From NCBI RefSeq assembly GCF_902788255.1, contig NZ_CADAJR010000010.1:1-58770 (forward strand): 58,770 nucleotides of DNA, in the 5' to 3' direction. Origin of the DNA: an uncultured Methanobrevibacter sp. Lineage in GTDB: Archaea > Methanobacteriota > Methanobacteria > Methanobacteriales > Methanobacteriaceae. The position numbers were made by a program, and so were the translations under genes. Under the pieces are notes generated by a model. That model worked only from the letters and a program-made list of their open reading frames with translations. It did not search any database and was not told the DNA's origin. Numbering within the stretch: position 1 is the stretch's first letter; each line of letters opens with the position of its first letter. Shown one piece after another: positions 43,133 to 51,761 of the stretch.

Positions 43133-44243
43133 TAACTACACGCTCTTCTAAGATATCCATTGCCTTTTCGATGTTTTCGTAGGAATTTGCATATGACATT
43201 CTTACATGGCCCTGGCCGTTTGATCCAAATGCTGCACCATTGACTGTAACTACGCCTGCATCTGCAGCCTTTTTAACGAAATCTTCATCCTCAATTTTAG
43301 GGAATACGTAAAATGCTCCTTCGGTATTAACGGTTTCGTATCCCATTTCATTCAATCTTTTAACAATTAAATCCCGTCTGTTTTTAAACTCGGCAACCAT
43401 GTTGTTAACTTCATCCTGTGGTCCGGTCAAAGCTTCATACGCTCCCCTTTGTGCGGTGGAATTTGCACATGCGATGCTGTTTTGATGTATCTTGAATATC
43501 TCTTCTGTATGTTCGTCATTTGCTGTTAGATATCCGACTCTCAATCCTGTCATTGCATATGTTTTTGAAAATCCGTTGATTGTAATTACATTATCACTGT
43601 ATTTTGCGGCGGAGTAGTGTTTTTTATCATAAATGATCTTTTCATAGATTTCGTCTGAAATTATTAGGAAATTCTTGTCCATTGATAAATCAGCAATTGC
43701 TTTTATATCTTCCTTATCCATTACCGCTCCGGTTGGATTTGATGGGGAATTCAATATTATGGCTTTTGTTTTATCAGTTATTTTTTCTGCAACGTCATCC
43801 GCTTTTAGTTTAAATTCGTTTTCCATTTTGCAGTCAACAGGCACAATTTTTCCACCTGATAAATTAATCACTGCTTCATATAATAAAAAGCTAGGATTTG
43901 GAAGGAGAACTTCATCACCAGGTTCAACAAATGCCTGAGTACTTGCAAATAATGCTTCACTGGCTCCTACGGTAACGATAACATTCTCAGGATTTGTTTT
44001 GATGCCATTGTCATTCTTGAATTTTTTGACGATTTCTTCCCTTAAATCCAAATCACCCTTATTTGGAGTGTAATGGGTTTCATTGTTATCAATGGATTTT
44101 TTCATTGCTTCCTTAATGTTTTGCGGAACATCAAAATCAGGTTCGCCTATTCCAAGGTTTATTGCGCCTGGTTTTGTTGCTTCAAACATTTTTCTTATTT
44201 GTGATAATTCAATTAGTTTTGTTCTGCTTGCGGGATTTATCAT
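43125..44243 (-). CDS. PLP-dependent class I aminotransferase
   Basis: A 372-residue fold-type I aminotransferase of the aspartate/aromatic group. Seen: LGIGEPDFDVPQ near 31-42, HYTPNKGDLDLREEI, VGASEALFASTQ, the ILNSPSNPTGAVM loop, DEIYEKIIY, and the PLP lysine in NGFSKTYAMTGLRVGY. Substrate likely aspartate, tyrosine or similar; precise identity cannot be read. It leads into the CDF gene, overlapping by 8 nt. A promoter lies in the 60-bp gap to the radical SAM gene. Confidence 0.88.
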   Translation of the reverse strand: MINPASRTKLIELSQIRKMFEATKPGAINLGIGEPDFDVPQNIKEAMKKSIDNNETHYTPNKGDLDLREEIVKKFKNDNGIKTNPENVIVTVGASEALFASTQAFVEPGDEVLLPNPSFLLYEAVINLSGGKIVPVDCKMENEFKLKADDVAEKITDKTKAIILNSPSNPTGAVMDKEDIKAIADLSMDKNFLIISDEIYEKIIYDKKHYSAAKYSDNVITINGFSKTYAMTGLRVGYLTANDEHTEEIFKIHQNSIACANSTAQRGAYEALTGPQDEVNNMVAEFKNRRDLIVKRLNEMGYETVNTEGAFYVFPKIEDEDFVKKAADAGVVTVNGAAFGSNGQGHVRMSYANSYENIEKAMDILEERVVNG

Positions 44244-44303
44244 ATTTTTTACCTCACTTATTATAATATATATTATTATAGTAAATTTAATTTTTTCCAG
44301 TAA

Positions 44304-45857
44304 TTATTTTTCACATGCACCACAGTTGTAGCAAGGTGATGTCTGACACCATGGAGTTTGCTTTAGGTTTCTCAGTCTTCTGTGTTCAATTTTCAGAAAT
44401 CTTTCATTAACTCCCACATCAATATTGTTCCATGGCAGCCGATCATCAATATCATATTCGGGAGTCATTTCCCTCCACTCTTTAAGTGTGGGCTGTTTTG
44501 TCAATGATTTCTCAATAAGTTCTCCAATGCCCCTATTTCCACAGGATAATATATACTGAATCAATCCTTTTTTAGGACTTTCGCATTTTATATTGTAATT
44601 TTTCATTTCTTTTTTAATGTATCTGGTTTTCTTTTTTATATCCTTAAAATCATAACCTTCCCATTGAAGTGGTGTGTGGGGTTTTGGGATGACTGGATTT
44701 ACACTGAATTTTACTCTTTTAGGATTTTTATGAATATTTGCGATTTTTTTCATGTACTCGCATAGCTCTTCAATGTCATCCATACTTTCTCCAGGTATTC
44801 CAATCAGGAAATATAATTTTATGTTGAAGTCCAGTTCAACGGCATTTTCTATTACTGTAAAAATTTTGTTTTCCAGTATGTCCTTGTTTATCACTTTTCT
44901 AAGTTTTGGAATTGATTCGGGTGCAAGAGTTATTGTTTTAAGTCCGCTCTTTTTTAAGGTTTTCAGAGTCTCTTGTGTAATTGACTCTATTCTGAGTGAT
45001 GGGGTTGATATCTGAAATCCTTCACTTTCAAGACCTGAAATGAGTTTGTCTAAATTGCTGTAATCAGAAACTGCCGCTCCTATTAAGGTTATCTTGTTCA
45101 ATCCTGTGTTTTTCCTGTTTTCCAATGCGATGTCAATCAGCTTTTTCCAGTCTGTTTCACGTGTGGGTCTGTAGATATAGCCCGCCATACAAAATCTGCA
45201 GCCTCTTGTGCATCCTCTTGAAACATTCAACATTATGGAATTGTTGAACACGCTTTCGAATTCATCATCATCGCTTTTGCTTACAATAGGCTGTGTTATG
45301 TGGTAGCTTTCGTCCATATCATGGATTAGGGATATTTTTGTTTCATTGTCAAATTCAGGAATGTAAAGACCATCAATTTCTAGAAATTTTTTCATGTTTT
45401 TGGATTTGGAATCTTTATAAACATCAATCAATTCGTTAATTGTCTCTTCTCCTTCTCCTATTATGAATATATCAATATAATCTGCCAGAGGCATCGGATT
45501 TGCTGTGGCGCATGGGCCTCCTGCAATAATCAGAGGATCATTTTCACTTCTATTTTCACTTTTTAGTGGAATTCTAGAATCACTTAAAATTTCCAAGACA
45601 TGAAAATAGTCCTCTTCAAACTGGAGGGAAAAGCTTAAAATGTCATAATGCCTGCTGGGAGTATTTGATTCAAGTGAATTGCTATCAGGATATATTATCC
45701 TTTCACACCAGGTGTCCTCACGTTCGTTGATTAAATTATATAAAATATTGTATCCTAGTGAAGACATTGCAGTTCTATAAATGTTTGGATAGCATAACCC
45801 AAACCGTATGTCTACTTTCCGGTAGTCTTTTTTGAAAATGTTTTTTTCATATAACAT
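44304..45857 (-). CDS. Radical SAM protein with B12-binding-like N-terminus
   Basis: A 517-residue radical SAM enzyme. The N-terminal 200 residues resemble a cobalamin-binding module (FGLCYPNIYRTAMSSLGYNI, then DILSFSLQFEEDYF and AGGPCATANPMPLADY, DIFIIGEGE). The CX3CX2C motif is C-TRG-C-RF-C in SRGCTRGCRFCMAGYIYRP. The C-terminus carries a second cysteine group, CQTSPCYNCGACEK. These features suggest an MTTase- or B12-radical-SAM methylase relative. Substrate unknown. Starts at 45857 with an AT-rich promoter upstream. Confidence 0.82.
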   Translation of the reverse strand: MLYEKNIFKKDYRKVDIRFGLCYPNIYRTAMSSLGYNILYNLINEREDTWCERIIYPDSNSLESNTPSRHYDILSFSLQFEEDYFHVLEILSDSRIPLKSENRSENDPLIIAGGPCATANPMPLADYIDIFIIGEGEETINELIDVYKDSKSKNMKKFLEIDGLYIPEFDNETKISLIHDMDESYHITQPIVSKSDDDEFESVFNNSIMLNVSRGCTRGCRFCMAGYIYRPTRETDWKKLIDIALENRKNTGLNKITLIGAAVSDYSNLDKLISGLESEGFQISTPSLRIESITQETLKTLKKSGLKTITLAPESIPKLRKVINKDILENKIFTVIENAVELDFNIKLYFLIGIPGESMDDIEELCEYMKKIANIHKNPKRVKFSVNPVIPKPHTPLQWEGYDFKDIKKKTRYIKKEMKNYNIKCESPKKGLIQYILSCGNRGIGELIEKSLTKQPTLKEWREMTPEYDIDDRLPWNNIDVGVNERFLKIEHRRLRNLKQTPWCQTSPCYNCGACEK

Positions 45858-46310
45858 TTAATCAACTTTTTTCTTTTTTATTAAAATCAACTTATTTGAT
45901 GTTCTTTTTCAATGTAATTTTTTAAATTCATGTTAATTTTACTCATTGACACAATTTTTCTGTTAATTTTTATGTACTTATTGAATTTATTTTAATTTTA
46001 TTTCTAAAAAATTATCATTTTATAATTTTGCTTTTTGGGAGTTTATAAAAATTTTATTCAAATTTTACGATATTTGATGTTATCCGATTTTATATTACTA
46101 GTTTTTTTCCCAAATTCTTAAATTATACTTACTTTTATCCTTTTTTAGTTAATTTGAGCAATTAAACTTGGATTTTTCCATATTGGAGTTTTAAAAACAT
46201 TTATATAAGATAAACTTATAAAGTTTTATCCACTCATTATGAACTACTATAAATTAGTATAATCATATTTTACTATAAAATTTTCGTAATGAGAACCAAG
46301 AGGTGGAAAA
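45858..46310 (+). other. Non-coding gap with surface-protein promoter and leader
   Basis: The first 300 bp are AT-rich T-runs with no gene seen. TTTATATAAG at about 46199-46208 is the TATA box for the surface protein. GATAAACTT (46209-46217) nearly pairs with AAGTTTTATC (46221-46230). In the leader CTCATTA (46233-46239) pairs with TAATGAG (46287-46293), enclosing TACTA-TAAAT-TAGTA (46245-46259). The RBS AGAGGTGG lies at 46300-46306. Confidence 0.5.
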
Positions 46311-49301
46311 ATTTCGATAAAAAATAGAGCATTAATTATATCTATTGCATTAATGATTTTCCTTGTTATGGGAGCAGTTAGTGCAGCGGAATCAATTAAT
46401 GGTTCATATACAGAAGATTCAAATAATATTATTGGAGATAATGATGATTCATTGTCTGCAAATAATAAATTAGAAATTTCTAACGAGGATTCTATCTCAG
46501 AAACTAATATAGTTAATTCTCATGATGATAATTTGGGAGGTTACCCTGATGATGAGGTATTGAACAGTATCGATTTATATTATGAGGGTAATGATCAAAA
46601 ACAATCTTTCATTGATCTAGGAGCAGACGGGGAAAATACTTTATGCGCAACTGATTCAAGTTCTGATAGTGTCATTGCTGATATTTCAAGTAGTGATATC
46701 GTTGGTGCTGACAGTTCAGCTCAGTCAGGTATTATTGCTGCTAGTCCTGTATCTACAAAAATAAATGTTGTTGATACTCACTACACCAAATCATCAACAT
46801 ATTTTGATGTTACTTTAACTGATGTAAACGGTAAAGCCATAGCCAATCAGAAGGTTTCATTGGTTATCAATAAAAAGACATTTTCAGCTATTACTGATTC
46901 CAAGGGTAAAGCTGTAATCAAAACTAATTGTTTGGCAGTCGGAACATACACCGTTTCTTTAAGCTATGGGGGTAATGAAAATTATTCCTCAAGTTCCGCT
47001 TCAAAGAAAGTTAAAGTATTGTCATCTGTAGTTGGAAAAGATTTAACAAAATATTGTGGTGATACATCAAAGTATAAGGTTACACTTTGGAATGGAAATT
47101 CCGTATTGAAAAATACAAAAGTCACATTCAAGTATGATGGAAAATCTTATACTGGTAAAACTAACAATAAAGGTCAAGTTAGTTTAAATAAATTTTTAGC
47201 TGCTGGAAAGTATACTGTTAGTGTAACTAATCCGGTAACTGGTGAGAAAGTTTCACATAATATTGTGGTCAAAAAGGATCAATCCAAATTTGAAGCAAAA
47301 TCCAAAATATATGTGCACCCTAACAAAAAAGGTTCACTTACTGTAGTTTTAAAAACCAAACATGATGTTGAACTCAAGAATAAGAAAATCACCTTTACTT
47401 ACAATGGTAAAAAAGTAACCAATAGGACTAATGTGAATGGGAAAGCAACTTTGACTATTCCTGTTCTTGCTAAAGGTACTTATAATGTCAACTTTAAGTA
47501 TGGTGGTAATGACGATTTCTATTCAACATCAGGCAGTGCAAAAGTTGTGGTTGCAGAACCTACTACAAAACTGTCTTCTCAAATAGTGGTACAGTACTAT
47601 GGGGAAAGTTCTAAATTCAAAGTCAAGTTAACCAATTCAACTGGTCATGCACTTGCAAATAAAAATGTTAAAATTAAACTTGATGGTAAAACTACTGTTT
47701 GTAAAACCAATAAAAATGGTGTGGCACAAATTTCTTTAAAAAATATTAATCCTGGAACTTATTCCGCTAAATATTCATTTTCAACCAAAGGATTGAAAGA
47801 TTACAGTTACGGTTCTAAAAATGTAATCATTTTGAAATTGGTTGGTGTGATTACAGCTAAAGATTTGACCATGAAAGTAAACGATAATTCAAATTATCAG
47901 GTAACCGTTAAGGACAAATCTGGAAAGGTTCTTAAGAATGTTAAAGTTAAATCCACTATCGGTAATAAAAATTATTATTATATAACCGATTCAAATGGAA
48001 AAGCTAAATTCGAAGTAACCCAAACCACTGGAAAGTATAATATCAAGACTATTCTCGCAGATCCATACTATAAATCTGCTCCAGTAACTAAACAGATTAT
48101 AATTAAGGGGACCAAATTCGTTGCAAGTAATACTAATGTTCCTGAAGGGGCTAAGGCTACCTATTCTGTAAAAGTGGTTAATGAAAACAATAAAGTTGTT
48201 AAAAACAGGAATGTTAAATTTACTATAAACGGTAAAGAATATAGCGATAAATCCGATTCAAACGGTATAGCTAAAGTTAGTTTAGGTGTATTACCTAAAG
48301 GAAATCATGTAATCAAATTTAATGACGGATCTGCATACGGCTCCGCAAAGATTACTGTTATGAGCAAGGTAACTGTTAAGAATTTAGTGGCCGCTTCAAA
48401 AAGCGTCAATAGCTATATTTCAAAACATTCAAAGTTACCTTCATCTGTTAAAATAGGTGGTGTCTCTTTTAAGACTGCTGATTATTTATATTTAATTTCA
48501 AAAGCTATTGTAAATTTGAAAAATGGTAAAAAAAGCGATATCCCTATTAAAGTTATAAAAAATCCAAGTAACCCTAAAAAAGCAACATCTTTGGGTTATT
48601 TGAAAGATTATCTTAGTGTAGCACAGAAAATTGTTAAGACTGCAGAATCCAAAGGCAAAATGCCTAATTCTGTTAGTTCTAAAGTAGGAGCAATAGGTTA
48701 CGATGGTGTTGTTGCAATATTGGCCAAAGTAATGGTTTCATATGGTAAGAATAACAAGATGCCATCATCTTACATACATGTAACAGCTTTTTCAGATTCT
48801 TCCTCTACTAAGGCTGGAGGGATAAACATGAAGAATACTATAAGTAATTTGGCAGCATATCTTGCGGCTTCTACTAACTGTCAAGTTAATGATGCTAAAA
48901 TCAAGAAGTTAGTCTCCAAACTTATTAAGGATTGTAAGACCGAAAAGGAAAAAGCCACTAAACTTTTCAATTATGTAAGGGATACAATATCCTATAGTTT
49001 TTACTATAACACAAGATTCGGAGCTGTCGGAACATTGAACGCAGGAACAGGTAACTGTGTTGATCATGCACATTTAGTTGTTGCAATGTGTAGGGCAGCC
49101 GGTTTGGCAACTAGATATGTTCACGCTACATGTCATTTCAGTAGTGGAAATACATATGGACACGTATTTGCTCAAGTATTGATTGGTAATACTTGGACTG
49201 TTGCCGATGCTACAAGTTCTAGGAACTCGTTAGGTAATGTAGCTAATTGGAATACAAATAGTTATAGTCTTCATGCTATAACTTCAAGTATCTCATTCTA
49301 A
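46311..49301 (+). CDS. Large surface protein: Ig-like repeats, pseudomurein-binding-like repeats, transglutaminase-like peptidase
   Basis: Probably secreted. Using ATT 46311, 5 nt after AGGTGG, a 996-residue protein has a normal signal peptide (KNRALIISIALMIFLVMGAV, SA cleavage). The first ATG, 46353, leaves half a signal peptide. Numbered from ATG 46353: low-complexity 20-130; about six Ig-like repeats to residue 670 (e.g. ANQKVSLVINKKTFSA, KNTKVTFKYDGKSYTG); two pseudomurein-binding-like repeats near 680-740 and 760-830; then a transglutaminase-like domain with C902, H937 and D952. This resembles C71 pseudomurein endoisopeptidases, so it may trim or cross wall peptides. Confidence 0.78.
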   Translation: MSIKNRALIISIALMIFLVMGAVSAAESINGSYTEDSNNIIGDNDDSLSANNKLEISNEDSISETNIVNSHDDNLGGYPDDEVLNSIDLYYEGNDQKQSFIDLGADGENTLCATDSSSDSVIADISSSDIVGADSSAQSGIIAASPVSTKINVVDTHYTKSSTYFDVTLTDVNGKAIANQKVSLVINKKTFSAITDSKGKAVIKTNCLAVGTYTVSLSYGGNENYSSSSASKKVKVLSSVVGKDLTKYCGDTSKYKVTLWNGNSVLKNTKVTFKYDGKSYTGKTNNKGQVSLNKFLAAGKYTVSVTNPVTGEKVSHNIVVKKDQSKFEAKSKIYVHPNKKGSLTVVLKTKHDVELKNKKITFTYNGKKVTNRTNVNGKATLTIPVLAKGTYNVNFKYGGNDDFYSTSGSAKVVVAEPTTKLSSQIVVQYYGESSKFKVKLTNSTGHALANKNVKIKLDGKTTVCKTNKNGVAQISLKNINPGTYSAKYSFSTKGLKDYSYGSKNVIILKLVGVITAKDLTMKVNDNSNYQVTVKDKSGKVLKNVKVKSTIGNKNYYYITDSNGKAKFEVTQTTGKYNIKTILADPYYKSAPVTKQIIIKGTKFVASNTNVPEGAKATYSVKVVNENNKVVKNRNVKFTINGKEYSDKSDSNGIAKVSLGVLPKGNHVIKFNDGSAYGSAKITVMSKVTVKNLVAASKSVNSYISKHSKLPSSVKIGGVSFKTADYLYLISKAIVNLKNGKKSDIPIKVIKNPSNPKKATSLGYLKDYLSVAQKIVKTAESKGKMPNSVSSKVGAIGYDGVVAILAKVMVSYGKNNKMPSSYIHVTAFSDSSSTKAGGINMKNTISNLAAYLAASTNCQVNDAKIKKLVSKLIKDCKTEKEKATKLFNYVRDTISYSFYYNTRFGAVGTLNAGTGNCVDHAHLVVAMCRAAGLATRYVHATCHFSSGNTYGHVFAQVLIGNTWTVADATSSRNSLGNVANWNTNSYSLHAITSSISF

Positions 49302-49414
49302 TTAGCTATTTTTTATTTTTTTTTTAAAATTTTTTTATTTCTCTTTTTTAATAGCTATGATTTTATACCAGTTTTAATAAATGTTATAATTAACAAGCTA
49401 ATTAGGACAATATT

Positions 49415-49873
49415 ATGAATTCTAAACGGTATAATAAAGTGGCTGTTGGGGGAACCTTTGACAAATTTCATGACGGACATAAGAAATTGCTGTCCACTGC
49501 CTTTGAAATTGGCGATGAAATTGAAATTGGAGTAACATCTGATGCTTTTGGAGGTTTAAAAGGAGATATAGATTCTTGTAAGGAGAGAATGAGTAATCTT
49601 AAATCTTTTTTTTCTGATAAATATAATTTTGTAGTTGTTCCATTGGAAGATCCTTACGGCACTACAATTTATGATGCTGATTTTGAAGCTATCGTTGTAA
49701 CTGAGGAGACCGAACCCACTGCCGTTGAAATTAATGAGATTAGAGTTTCTAAAGGTATGAAACCTTTGGATATTGTTGTTGTTAGTTTTGTTTTGGCCTA
49801 TGATGGAAATCCCATATCTTCCACACGTATTCGAAGTGGTGAGATTAATCAAAAGGGGAATTTCATTCAATAA
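49415..49873 (+). CDS. coaD: Archaeal phosphopantetheine adenylyltransferase
   Basis: Converts 4'-phosphopantetheine to dephospho-CoA in coenzyme A synthesis. The 152-residue nucleotidyltransferase fold shows GGTFDKFHDGHKKLL (the T/HxGH site) near 12-26, KERMSNLKSFF, and the C-terminal ISSTRIRSG ATP-binding motif. Archaeal PPAT shares this layout but differs from bacterial CoaD outside the motifs. A T-rich region separates it from the surface protein. Confidence 0.9.
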   Translation: MNSKRYNKVAVGGTFDKFHDGHKKLLSTAFEIGDEIEIGVTSDAFGGLKGDIDSCKERMSNLKSFFSDKYNFVVVPLEDPYGTTIYDADFEAIVVTEETEPTAVEINEIRVSKGMKPLDIVVVSFVLAYDGNPISSTRIRSGEINQKGNFIQ

Positions 49874-49963
49874 TCAAAAATATTATCGATATGTTTATAT
49901 GTGCAGTTCGATAAAAATATAATTGACATAAAATTAATTTTTTATGTAAAGAGAGGTGGTTAT

Positions 49964-50155
49964 ATGGCAGTAAAAATTAACTCAGATGTATGTGGACACA
50001 TCGAAAACTGTCCTGTACAAGGGTTATGTATTAAACTTTGTGAACAAGGAGCAATCATAGAGGAAAACGGGGATGTAAAAATCGTTCCTGAAAATTGTGA
50101 TGATTGTGATCTTTGTATACAAAATTGTCCAAATCAAGCTATCTCCAAAGCGTGA
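49964..50155 (+). CDS. Small 4Fe-4S ferredoxin
   Basis: A 63-residue ferredoxin opening MAVKINSDVCGHIENCPVQG. Cysteines CDDCDLCIQNCPNQA bind one 4Fe-4S cluster; the N-terminal C...C...CIKLC arrangement may bind a second. I use ATG 49964 with GAGGTGG upstream rather than an earlier in-frame start. It abuts the polyferredoxin gene by 8 nt and resembles FwdH/FmdH-type ferredoxin, an assignment by position, not sequence. Confidence 0.7.
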   Translation: MAVKINSDVCGHIENCPVQGLCIKLCEQGAIIEENGDVKIVPENCDDCDLCIQNCPNQAISKA

Positions 50156-50163
50156 GGGATAAT

Positions 50164-51174
50164 ATGTTTAATATAGAAAGAAGTGGTGAAGAACACCGTA
50201 AATTGACTTATAAAGATGAAAATTGTGTTGGTTGTGGCATATGTACTGATGTATGTCCGACTGAATCTTTAAGGTTAGGTCCGATTGTGCCGATAGCAAG
50301 AGGGCTGATTGAAATGGATTTGATATCCGTCAATAAGGATTCATGTGTATTTTGTGGTTTATGTTCTGTTGCATGTCCATTTGATGCGTTGACATTGGCA
50401 ATTGATGGAATCGATGTTAAACAAACAGAATCTTATCCTAAATGGGATGTCAATTCTGAAATAGATGAGGAAGAATGTATTTATTGCGGCAGATGTGATG
50501 CTGTTTGTCCGCAGGATTCTATTATTTTTAAAAGAAATCTCCCGAAACCTGTTGATTTGGTGAGGGGTGAAATAGATATTGATAAGGAACAATGTATTTA
50601 CTGTTCTTTTTGTGCGGAGTTATGTCCTGCCCAAGCTATTACAATTAAGAACATTCCTACATCCAGTGCTGATTTGGTTTATAACTCAATTGATGTTGAT
50701 TTGTCAAAATGTATTTTCTGTGGCGTTTGTAAGAGAGTTTGTCCTGAAGATGCAATAAAACAAATCTGCTCATCATGTATGTATCATGATGAAATTCCTG
50801 AAGTTGAAATTACCGGTGAGGCATTTATTTTGGAGTCTTCATGTGTAAACTGTTCATGGTGTTCTGAGATTTGTCCTGTTGATGCAATTTCAATAACAAA
50901 ACCGTTTGAAGGTGCTTTGGAATTGGTTGAAACCGATGAAAAAGTATGTAAAGGAACTTCCTGTCATGCTTGTCAGGATGTCTGTCCATGTAATGCGGTT
51001 GAAATTGTTGATGGAAAATCACAAACTAATCTGGACTTCTGTAATCTTTGTGGGGCCTGTATAACAGCATGTCCGCAGGATATTAGGGTTCTTTCTAGAA
51101 CCGCTATGAAATTGAATAATATTAATTCAGAATCTTGGAATGAAATATTAAATACTTTATTGGTAGGAAAATAG
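50164..51174 (+). CDS. fwdF: FwdF-type polyferredoxin
   Basis: A 336-residue electron-wire protein of formylmethanofuran dehydrogenase type. Eight CX2CX2CX3CP-like motifs occur in order (CVGCGICTDVCP, CVFCGLCSVACP, CIYCGRCDAVCP, CIYCSFCAELCP, CIFCGVCKRVCP, CVNCSWCSEICP, CKGTSCHACQDVCP, CNLCGACITACP), one of them irregular. The opening MFNIERSGEEHRKLTYKDEN resembles FwdF of M. wolfei from memory. The rest of the fwd operon is absent here. GAGGGA ribosome binding site before ATG 50164. Confidence 0.75.
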   Translation: MFNIERSGEEHRKLTYKDENCVGCGICTDVCPTESLRLGPIVPIARGLIEMDLISVNKDSCVFCGLCSVACPFDALTLAIDGIDVKQTESYPKWDVNSEIDEEECIYCGRCDAVCPQDSIIFKRNLPKPVDLVRGEIDIDKEQCIYCSFCAELCPAQAITIKNIPTSSADLVYNSIDVDLSKCIFCGVCKRVCPEDAIKQICSSCMYHDEIPEVEITGEAFILESSCVNCSWCSEICPVDAISITKPFEGALELVETDEKVCKGTSCHACQDVCPCNAVEIVDGKSQTNLDFCNLCGACITACPQDIRVLSRTAMKLNNINSESWNEILNTLLVGK

Positions 51175-51193
51175 AGAGTAAAACTCTCCATTT

Positions 51194-51376
51194 TCATATT
51201 TTATTTATTAAAAAATCTCTTTCTTCATTTAACAAATTTTTGATATTTGTTTGCATTTGGTCAGTTATATGGGACATATAACCGCCGACAAGGAGTACGA
51301 TTATTATTAATCCTCCGACAAGCAAGATTAATTCAGCGCTTCCCTGTCCTTTGTTGTCAAGTTTTCGTCTATACAT
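51194..51376 (-). CDS. Class III signal-peptide protein (pilin-like) 2
   Basis: A 60-residue protein with an archaeal class III signal motif: basic [20 protein letters not shown], where cleavage precedes QGSAE. A hydrophobic helix follows, then a short charged tail, the plan of DUF361 pilins processed by EppA-type peptidase. ATG 51376 overlaps the end of its neighbour by 8 nt (ATGTATAG), so I prefer it to the TTG at 51391. Probably a minor pilin. Confidence 0.75.
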   Translation of the reverse strand: MYRRKLDNKGQGSAELILLVGGLIIIVLLVGGYMSHITDQMQTNIKNLLNEERDFLINKI

Positions 51377-51575
51377 GGGTGCGGTTGTCAAGTATGGTGT
51401 TTCTCACATCTATGATGTCGTCTTTTGCTTTTAGACTGACATCACTGGTGTTCATATATGATCTGTATATTGTTAAAGCGAGTAGGGCAATAACAATAAC
51501 TCCTCCAAACAGTAGAATGTATTCTGCTGCGCCTTGACCAGAATTTTCTTTGAAGAATTTTTTCATTTTTCTCAT
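51369..51575 (-). CDS. Class III signal-peptide protein (pilin-like) 1
   Basis: A 68-residue protein with [20 protein letters not shown], the class III signal motif with cleavage before QGAAE, followed by a hydrophobic helix and a charged 25-residue tail. It is first in a two-gene operon with the pilin at 51194, which it overlaps by 8 nt. GGTGAG ribosome binding site upstream of ATG 51575. Probably builds a type IV-like pilus. Confidence 0.78.
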   Translation of the reverse strand: MRKMKKFFKENSGQGAAEYILLFGGVIVIALLALTIYRSYMNTSDVSLKAKDDIIDVRNTILDNRTHV

Positions 51576-51761
51576 TTTTTCTCACCAATATAGTAGTAGT
51601 TTCTTTTACTATATTAATATTACTATTTTATAAAAAAGTATTACTTAAAACTTTTTTTTCAGGCTATTTTTCTTTTTTTATCCATTAACTTTATAAATGG
51701 TTTTTAATATATTAAATAATAGTTAAATAATAGAGTGATATTAACTGATACGGGTGAAAAC

